From Hyphomonadaceae bacterium (GTDB taxonomy: Bacteria; Pseudomonadota; Alphaproteobacteria; Caulobacterales; Maricaulaceae): a DNA stretch of 64,000 bases. Shown here one piece after another: positions 58,032 through 64,000 of this stretch. The stretch lies in assembly GCA_013001295.1 (NCBI GenBank), contig JABDMW010000017.1:80788-144787 (forward strand), in the 5' to 3' direction. The translations under genes were made by a program, and so were the position numbers. Within the stretch, counting starts at the first letter, position 1, and each line of letters begins with the position of its first letter. Below the pieces are notes generated by a model. The model did not search any database. It was not told the origin of the DNA and saw only the letters and a program-made list of their open reading frames with translations.

Positions 58032-58576
58032 GCAATATCGCGGCTAAACGCGGTCCAAAAATCGACCATATACGGCGCGAATGACCGCCAGCATTCGATT
58101 TGAAACGTATCCTCACCGGATCGATAGAGCTGTATCGGCGCGTTTTCAAAAATTGTCCGGGTCGCCTTTCCAACCGGAAAGGATTTTAGTGATAGATCCA
58201 GCGGACACCCGATATTCACAGCTTCATTCGCAAGACGGCCGGAGACGTTAAATGCAATATTTCGGTGCGATATATCGGTTGCGCTCATCACAAATTGACC
58301 GGCAAGTTTTGAAAGTTTCTTGGCAATCTTTTCGCGGCTCTTAGCGTCATCAGAAATCACCCACTCATCCGGACCAAACTTAGATATCAGCTGAGTTCCG
58401 GTTTTGGCAGTTGCGCCGATCTTCACAGGAAATTTAAACCCACTTGCCTTTTTAAACGCGGCAACGTCTTTGGATTTTACCCGCACGTTAAAACGCGCCT
58501 TTTCCGGTTCCAGCGCTATATTTAAGGCGTCACCCGAGAGCGCTTCGGGAATGTCAATTCCTTGATCAAACAACAT
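58028..58576 (-). CDS. soxG: Sarcosine oxidase gamma subunit
   Basis: Last gene of the soxBDA line; WVISDDAKSREKIAKKLSKLAGQFVMSATDISHRNIAFNVSG. Confidence 0.88.
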   Translation of the reverse strand: MLFDQGIDIPEALSGDALNIALEPEKARFNVRVKSKDVAAFKKASGFKFPVKIGATAKTGTQLISKFGPDEWVISDDAKSREKIAKKLSKLAGQFVMSATDISHRNIAFNVSGRLANEAVNIGCPLDLSLKSFPVGKATRTIFENAPIQLYRSGEDTFQIECWRSFAPYMVDFWTAFSRDIA

Positions 58577-61526
58577 TAAGTCGCTCCCCTTTTGGATCGT
58601 AGAAAACCGGTGCCGTAATTCTCGCCGTGTGCGTCTGGCCGGGCATGGGAATGTAGACGTCGGTATCGGTCAAATTCACACCGTCTTTGACCAATGCCAT
58701 GGCGATTGAACGCCCAAGCGCCTCGCTCCAATAGCTGGATGTGACATGACCAATCATATCCATCGGTATCGGTTGATCCGGATCGGCAACGATTTGCGCA
58801 CCCTCTTCCAAAACGACATTAGGATCTTCAGTCAACAGTCCAACCAATTGTTTGCGACCTTCGGCGACCAAATCGGGACGCGCCAGCGAACGCTTGCCGA
58901 CAAAGTCTTTTTTCTTCTTGGATACCGCCCACGGCATGCCGGCATCAAATGGCGTGACGGTACCGTCTGTGTCCTGGCCGACAATGATGAAGCCTTTCTC
59001 GGCGCGCAAAACATGCATGGTCTCGGTGCCGTATGGTGTTATGTCGTATTGCTGACCGGCTTCAAACAGCATTTCCCAGACCGCGCGCCCGTAATGCGCA
59101 GGGATATTGATTTCAAAACCGAGCTCACCGGAAAAGCTAACACGGAACAATCGTGTGGGAACGCCGCAAATCTTTCCTTCGCGGAACGCCATGTGCGGAA
59201 AATTTTCGCGGCTTAAATCGATGCCTTCAACGAATGGCTCAATAAGCTTTCGGGCGTTCGGGCCATTAAGCGCAATCACGGCCCATTGCTCCGTGGTTGA
59301 CGTGAGCCAGACATCAAGCTCAGTAAATTCGGTTTGCAGATAATCTTCCATATGTCGATATACCCGCGGCGCGCCGCCCGTTGTGGTCGTTACGTGAAAA
59401 CGATCTTCCGCTAAACGTCCGACAACGCCGTCGTCATAAATATATCCATCTTCGCGCAACATCAGTCCATATCGACACGATCCGGTCTTTAAAGCGTTCC
59501 AAGGATTCGTGTACATCAAATTCATGAATTTAGCGGCGTCTGGCCCGACAACTTCAATTTTACCCAAAGTAGACGCATCAAAAATACCGAGACTTTCCCG
59601 CGTCGCTTTACATTCGCGCGCCACAGCCTGGTGCATATCTTCGCCCTTTTTCGGGAAATACCAGGCACGACGCCATATCCCTACTGGCTCGAAAACCACC
59701 TTTTGCGCCTCAGCCCAAGGATCAATCGGCGTTTTGCGCGTAACTTCGAACAGCTGATCATTACGATAGCCGGCAACTGCCCCGAACGTGGTCGGCGTAT
59801 AGGGCGGCCGGAAAGTCGTCAGACCGACTTTTTCAACCGGCTGATCGACGGCTTTGGCCGCAATCTGCAGAGCATTGAGGTTCGACGTTTTCCCCTGGTC
59901 GGTCGCCATGCCGTTGGTCGTATAGCGCTTCACATGCTCGATGGATTTAAATCCTTCCCGCACGGCAAGTTTGATATCTTTTTCAGTCACATCGTTTTGA
60001 AAATCGACAAACGCCTTTTGTTTGGATGTGTCAATATAATTGGGCAGCGTATCGAGTGAAATTCCCGTTCCAAAATCAAATTCGTTCGTATTGAATTTTT
60101 TGCGTCCACCACCTGCTTTTGTACCGGCATTTAAAGCCGCCGCAACGCCAAAATCTCCATTACAAGCTCCCACAGACACGCAATTTTCGTTGGCCTGATC
60201 AGGAATATAGGCCGCAAGATCAGCATCCCATTTGATTCCGCCTTTAGAATGTGACCATAAATGCAGGCTTGGTGTCCAGCCACCAGACATGATGAGGGCA
60301 TCACACCCTATCATTTGCTTAGAACCGGTGTTTGGATAAAAGACCTCAATCGACTTGATACGGTGTTTGCCTTTGGTTTTTGATACGGCACTGCCCAGGA
60401 ACAAATCGATACCGCGTTGTTCCGCTTGTTCTTTTAGATCGGTACGAATGTCCTCGCGTATATCGACGATCGCCGGAATGCGAATATTTGAATCAGATAA
60501 ATTAAACGCCGCTTCGTACGCGCTGTCATGACTGGTAAACACCGCGACTTCATTACCAACAGCAACACCGTATTTCCCCAAATAAGTCTGCGCCGAGGAA
60601 GCCAGCATCACACCCGGGCGATCATTACCATTGAACACCAAAGGTCTTTCGATCGCCCCCTGCGCCAAAATGACCTTCCCCGCCCGTATTCTGTGCAGCT
60701 TCTCACGTGCCGGCCCAATTTCGACGCCAGGAATATGGTCCGTCAATCGTTCTGCCAACGCGACGAAATTATCATGGAAATAACCAATCGCTGTCGTGCG
60801 GGACATGACCCTAACATTTTCAGTTTTGCGTAATTTTTCCAGAGACTTAGCGAGCCAATCTAATGCAAACTTTCCTTCTATCTGCACGCCTGGTGTCGAC
60901 AATAAACTCCCGCCCAATTCCGGGTTTTCATCACATAAAATCACACGGCCGCCGTTTCGCGCTGCGCTCAGCGCGGCGGCAATACCGGACGGGCCGGCCC
61001 CGACAATCAAAGTTTCGCAATGCCCATAGGTGCTGGCGTAATTATCAGGATCTGGATGTTCGGGCGCAGGTCCAAGGCCGGCCATATTGCGAATAAATGG
61101 CTCATAGACCTTGTCCCAGAAACTGGCTGGCCATTTAAAGGTCTTGTTGTAAAAACCCGCCGGAAAAAACATCGAAAAAGTGTTGTTAAAAGCGCCAATA
61201 TCCGTCTTTAAATTTGGCCAACGATTTTGGCTATTGGCTTTCAAACCGTCATAGAGTTCCAGAGATGTGGCCCGGACATTAGGCGTAATGCGCCCCTGCC
61301 CACGATCTACTGCAACCAGCGCATTTGGCTCTTCCGAGCCGGCGCCGACAACACCGCGCGGCCTGTGATATTTAAAGGACCGGCCCATAAGATGCACGCC
61401 GTTGGCAAGCAAGGCGCTCGCCAAGGTATCGCCTTGCACGCCTTGGTACGACTTGCCATCAAAACTGAAATTCAACGTTTTGGAAACATCAACGTTTCCA
61501 TGGCCAGGCCTGCGAAATTTAGTCAT
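58566..61526 (-). CDS. soxA: Sarcosine oxidase alpha subunit
   Basis: 986 aa: SFDGKSYQGVQGDTLASALLANGVHLMGRSFKYHRPRGVVGAGSEEPNALV; NAD-binding domain; C-terminal GcvT domain. Confidence 0.96.
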   Translation of the reverse strand: MTKFRRPGHGNVDVSKTLNFSFDGKSYQGVQGDTLASALLANGVHLMGRSFKYHRPRGVVGAGSEEPNALVAVDRGQGRITPNVRATSLELYDGLKANSQNRWPNLKTDIGAFNNTFSMFFPAGFYNKTFKWPASFWDKVYEPFIRNMAGLGPAPEHPDPDNYASTYGHCETLIVGAGPSGIAAALSAARNGGRVILCDENPELGGSLLSTPGVQIEGKFALDWLAKSLEKLRKTENVRVMSRTTAIGYFHDNFVALAERLTDHIPGVEIGPAREKLHRIRAGKVILAQGAIERPLVFNGNDRPGVMLASSAQTYLGKYGVAVGNEVAVFTSHDSAYEAAFNLSDSNIRIPAIVDIREDIRTDLKEQAEQRGIDLFLGSAVSKTKGKHRIKSIEVFYPNTGSKQMIGCDALIMSGGWTPSLHLWSHSKGGIKWDADLAAYIPDQANENCVSVGACNGDFGVAAALNAGTKAGGGRKKFNTNEFDFGTGISLDTLPNYIDTSKQKAFVDFQNDVTEKDIKLAVREGFKSIEHVKRYTTNGMATDQGKTSNLNALQIAAKAVDQPVEKVGLTTFRPPYTPTTFGAVAGYRNDQLFEVTRKTPIDPWAEAQKVVFEPVGIWRRAWYFPKKGEDMHQAVARECKATRESLGIFDASTLGKIEVVGPDAAKFMNLMYTNPWNALKTGSCRYGLMLREDGYIYDDGVVGRLAEDRFHVTTTTGGAPRVYRHMEDYLQTEFTELDVWLTSTTEQWAVIALNGPNARKLIEPFVEGIDLSRENFPHMAFREGKICGVPTRLFRVSFSGELGFEINIPAHYGRAVWEMLFEAGQQYDITPYGTETMHVLRAEKGFIIVGQDTDGTVTPFDAGMPWAVSKKKKDFVGKRSLARPDLVAEGRKQLVGLLTEDPNVVLEEGAQIVADPDQPIPMDMIGHVTSSYWSEALGRSIAMALVKDGVNLTDTDVYIPMPGQTHTARITAPVFYDPKGERLNVV

Positions 61527-61830
61527 TTTTCGCGACCTTGATTTGGTGTTCGGTTGGTCGTTTTTGACAGACCTTATAGGTCATTGTAAACTTATCGGTG
61601 ACAGTGTTCCGGATGGCGTTGAAAAACATATTGCAGCCGTGGGCATGCCACCAACGCTCTGCGTGATCGCCGCGTATATTGTCGCGAATAAACATGAATT
61701 TCGACCAGTCCGCGTCCGACATCTCCGCCTGCTCAGCCTCATTGGGACGTACAATATGGGCTTCGCCGGCATAGGCAAATTCCAGTTCCGGGCGTTCTTC
61801 GTTACAATGAGGGCAATGTATGAGTAGCAT
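61519..61830 (-). CDS. soxD: Sarcosine oxidase delta subunit
   Basis: MLLIHCPHCNEERPELEFAYAGEAHIVRP; CPxC zinc-site motif. Confidence 0.94.
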   Translation of the reverse strand: MLLIHCPHCNEERPELEFAYAGEAHIVRPNEAEQAEMSDADWSKFMFIRDNIRGDHAERWWHAHGCNMFFNAIRNTVTDKFTMTYKVCQKRPTEHQIKVAKND

Positions 61831-61840
61831 CCCTATCTCT

Positions 61841-63091
61841 CTAATGTGCTACGGCAGCGGCCGCTGCTTCATCAATCAACCGGCCACCGACAAACCGATC
61901 GAGGTTAAATGGGGCATTGATTTTGTGCGGTGCATCATGGGCAATGGTATAAGCCAGCATATCAGCAGCGCCGGGCGTGGCTTTGAAACCTCCCGTTCCC
62001 CAACCGCAATTGACGTATAGCCCGGGAACCGGCGTTTTCCCGACAATTGGCGAACGGTCTGGTGTCACGTCCACAATTCCGCCCCATGAGCGCAGCATGC
62101 GCTGGCGTTTAAATATCGGGAATATTTCGCAGATCGACATCAAAGTATGTTCGAGGATATGCAGGGCGCCGCGCTGTGAATAACTGGTATATTGATCCGT
62201 CCCGGCCCCGATGACCAATTCGCCTTTGTCGGACTGGCTAATATAGGCATGCACAGCATTAGACATAACCACACAATTCAGTACGGGTTTCACCGGCTCG
62301 GATACCAATGCCTGCAAGGGATAGCTTTCAAGCGGAAAACGTAGTCCGGCCATATCCATGACCACGGACGTGTTGCCCGCCGCCGACACGCCGATTTTCT
62401 TGGCACCAATAAAGCCTTTTTGGGTTTCGACGCCTTCGACGGCACCATCCTTGCCGCGTCTGATGCCGGTGACCATGCAATTTTGGATAATATCAACACC
62501 GAGAGCGGAGGCAGCGCGGGCATAGCCCCAGGCGACGCTGTCATGGCGCGCCGTTCCGGCCCGCATTTGCAACGCCCCACCCATGACCGGATAACGGCGG
62601 TCTTGCGAAATATCGAGGATCGGTAGGAATTTTTTACATTCCTCCGGTGTCAGCCATTTATTGTCGACACCGTTTAGACGGTTTGCATGCACGTGACGTT
62701 GAAAACTCTGAACATCATGAACATTGTGCGCCAGCATCAAAACACCGCGTTTCGAAAACATGACGTTGTAGTTTAGTTCCTGAGATAAACCGTCCCAGAG
62801 ATCGACCGCGTGATCATAAATCCCTGCACTCTCGTCGAATAAGTAGTTTGAGCGAATGATTGTCGTGTTGCGACCGGTATTGCCACCACCGAGCCAACCC
62901 TTTTCGACCACGGCAACATTGGTGATGCCGTACTTTTTCGCCAAATAGTAAGCGGCCCCCAGCCCGTGCCCGCCAGCACCGACGATGACGACATCATAAT
63001 CTTTCTGTGGCTCTTTATTCGGGAACTGTTCAGGCCAGTTTTTATGGCCTTTCAGCGCCTGCGAAAACAAAGTCCGGGCGGAATATTTCAC
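61841..63091 (-). CDS. soxB: Sarcosine oxidase beta subunit
   Basis: [68 protein letters not shown]. Confidence 0.96.
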   Translation of the reverse strand: MKYSARTLFSQALKGHKNWPEQFPNKEPQKDYDVVIVGAGGHGLGAAYYLAKKYGITNVAVVEKGWLGGGNTGRNTTIIRSNYLFDESAGIYDHAVDLWDGLSQELNYNVMFSKRGVLMLAHNVHDVQSFQRHVHANRLNGVDNKWLTPEECKKFLPILDISQDRRYPVMGGALQMRAGTARHDSVAWGYARAASALGVDIIQNCMVTGIRRGKDGAVEGVETQKGFIGAKKIGVSAAGNTSVVMDMAGLRFPLESYPLQALVSEPVKPVLNCVVMSNAVHAYISQSDKGELVIGAGTDQYTSYSQRGALHILEHTLMSICEIFPIFKRQRMLRSWGGIVDVTPDRSPIVGKTPVPGLYVNCGWGTGGFKATPGAADMLAYTIAHDAPHKINAPFNLDRFVGGRLIDEAAAAAVAH

Positions 63092-63093
63092 GT

Positions 63094-63996
63094 TTAGCTC
63101 CGAAGCTTCTCATTGGTTGGATCGTGTGGGCTATCCTCCAATACCCGGCATTTATACATTTTGCCAAGGATATCTATTTCCAAATCAGTGCCAACTGCCG
63201 AATGTTCGGGGTCAACCATTGCAAGCGCGAGAGAGGTCATCATGCGCCAGCCAAACCCGCCACCAGTGGCTCGACCAACGACCTCACCATCTTTATAGAT
63301 CGGGTTGTTGCCAATAGCGTCCGCATCATCAACGCCCAGGACTTCCAGAGTGACAAACGCGTTTTTAAATCCGCGTTTCTCCCATGCCAGCAGTGCATCT
63401 TTACCGAGAAATCCGCCTTTCTTCTTCAAATTGACAAAGCGGTTAAGCCCACTTTCATACGCTGCATATTCGATAGACATTTCCGTGCCGACAAGACGGT
63501 AAGATTTTTCAAGCCGCATGGAGTTCATGGCGCGGATACCGAACGGCTTCAGGCCATGCTTTTCACCGTTCTTGAAGAGCGTATCGAAGATATGGTTCTG
63601 GTATTCAATCGGATGATGGATTTCCCACCCGAGCTCACCGACGAAATTGACCCGCAGCAGTTTCACCGGAGCATACCCGACGCTTGTTTCCTGCCCGGTC
63701 AACCACGGGAAGTTTTCATTGGACAGATCAGACCCACAAACCGGCTGCAACAAATCGCGGGCTTTCGGACCGGCGACAACCAATACGCCCATGGAATTGG
63801 TGAGGTCTGTAAATTGAACCGATCCGTCTGTTGGCATATGTTTTTTAAGCCAATCATGATCCAGACGATGGTAAGCACCAGCCGAGACCATGTAAAAACT
63901 GTCTTTGCTTTCCCGTTGCACAGTGAATTCAGAGTGCACACCTCCTTTCGATGTCAAACCATGGCAAAGCGCCAATCGCCCATGGGTGATAGGCAT
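63094..63996 (-). CDS. GcvT-domain protein, C-terminal part (probably a dimethylglycine dehydrogenase/aminomethyltransferase-type protein continuing beyond the right edge)
   Basis: [28 protein letters not shown]...[18 protein letters not shown]...[22 protein letters not shown]; begins at the window edge without a plausible N-terminal GcvT start. Confidence 0.8.
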   Translation of the reverse strand: MPITHGRLALCHGLTSKGGVHSEFTVQRESKDSFYMVSAGAYHRLDHDWLKKHMPTDGSVQFTDLTNSMGVLVVAGPKARDLLQPVCGSDLSNENFPWLTGQETSVGYAPVKLLRVNFVGELGWEIHHPIEYQNHIFDTLFKNGEKHGLKPFGIRAMNSMRLEKSYRLVGTEMSIEYAAYESGLNRFVNLKKKGGFLGKDALLAWEKRGFKNAFVTLEVLGVDDADAIGNNPIYKDGEVVGRATGGGFGWRMMTSLALAMVDPEHSAVGTDLEIDILGKMYKCRVLEDSPHDPTNEKLRS

Positions 63997-64000
63997 TTTC

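Noticed and set aside
1-64000. CRISPR arrays, transposons, prophage or integron structures
   Set aside because: No regularly spaced direct repeats, transposase or integrase motifs, or phage structural genes recognised in the sequence or ORF translations

Overview
The window is chromosomal DNA from an alphaproteobacterium, probably marine or free-living (lineage inferred from gene content and synteny; no taxonomic marker was searched). I recognised no phage, transposon, CRISPR array or rRNA. From left to right: (1) ordinary core genes: the lysA 3' end, tatABC, scpAB, nagZ and a SPOR protein. (2) A Rieske oxygenase plus APC permease pair, then dgt and an erpA/iscA-like gene. (3) A small glycan-decoration island (WecE/RffA-like aminotransferase, GT2, GtrA, two SAM methyltransferases). 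(4) xth, DUF2145-like, DUF3137-like, valS, a very acidic PopZ/DUF2497 protein, tolC, a PIMT-like gene and tRNA-Cys(GCA). (5) A 25.7-43.3 kb accessory block: NAD(P)H oxidoreductase, AMP/thymidine phosphorylase, YeeE/YedE pair, ABC export system, flavodoxins, CBS-pair protein, ribosome-hibernation/cold-shock fusion, beta-CASP RNase, baeRF-like host-attachment protein, DUF2267, cardiolipin synthase. (6) A nine-gene minus-strand corrinoid/tetrahydrofolate methyl-transfer operon (fhs, corrinoid protein, DUF1638, MetV-like, MetF-like, MtgA-like, GFA, RACo/RamA-like, non-Pyl MttB). (7) A GbdR/GlxA-like regulator, MFS, LysR, a dmdA-like DMSP demethylase, soxBDAG-type heterotetrameric sarcosine oxidase genes and a truncated GcvT-domain protein. 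The main non-annotated finding is a set of near-perfect TTGAC-N4-GTCAA (FNR/FixK/CRP-family-like) palindromes at 28489, 35007 (TTGAT variant), 36818, 37074, 39455 and 43247. They sit upstream of almost every transcription unit in the 25.7-43.3 kb block and suggest one low-oxygen/quiescence regulon that ends directly beside the corrinoid methyltransferase operon.
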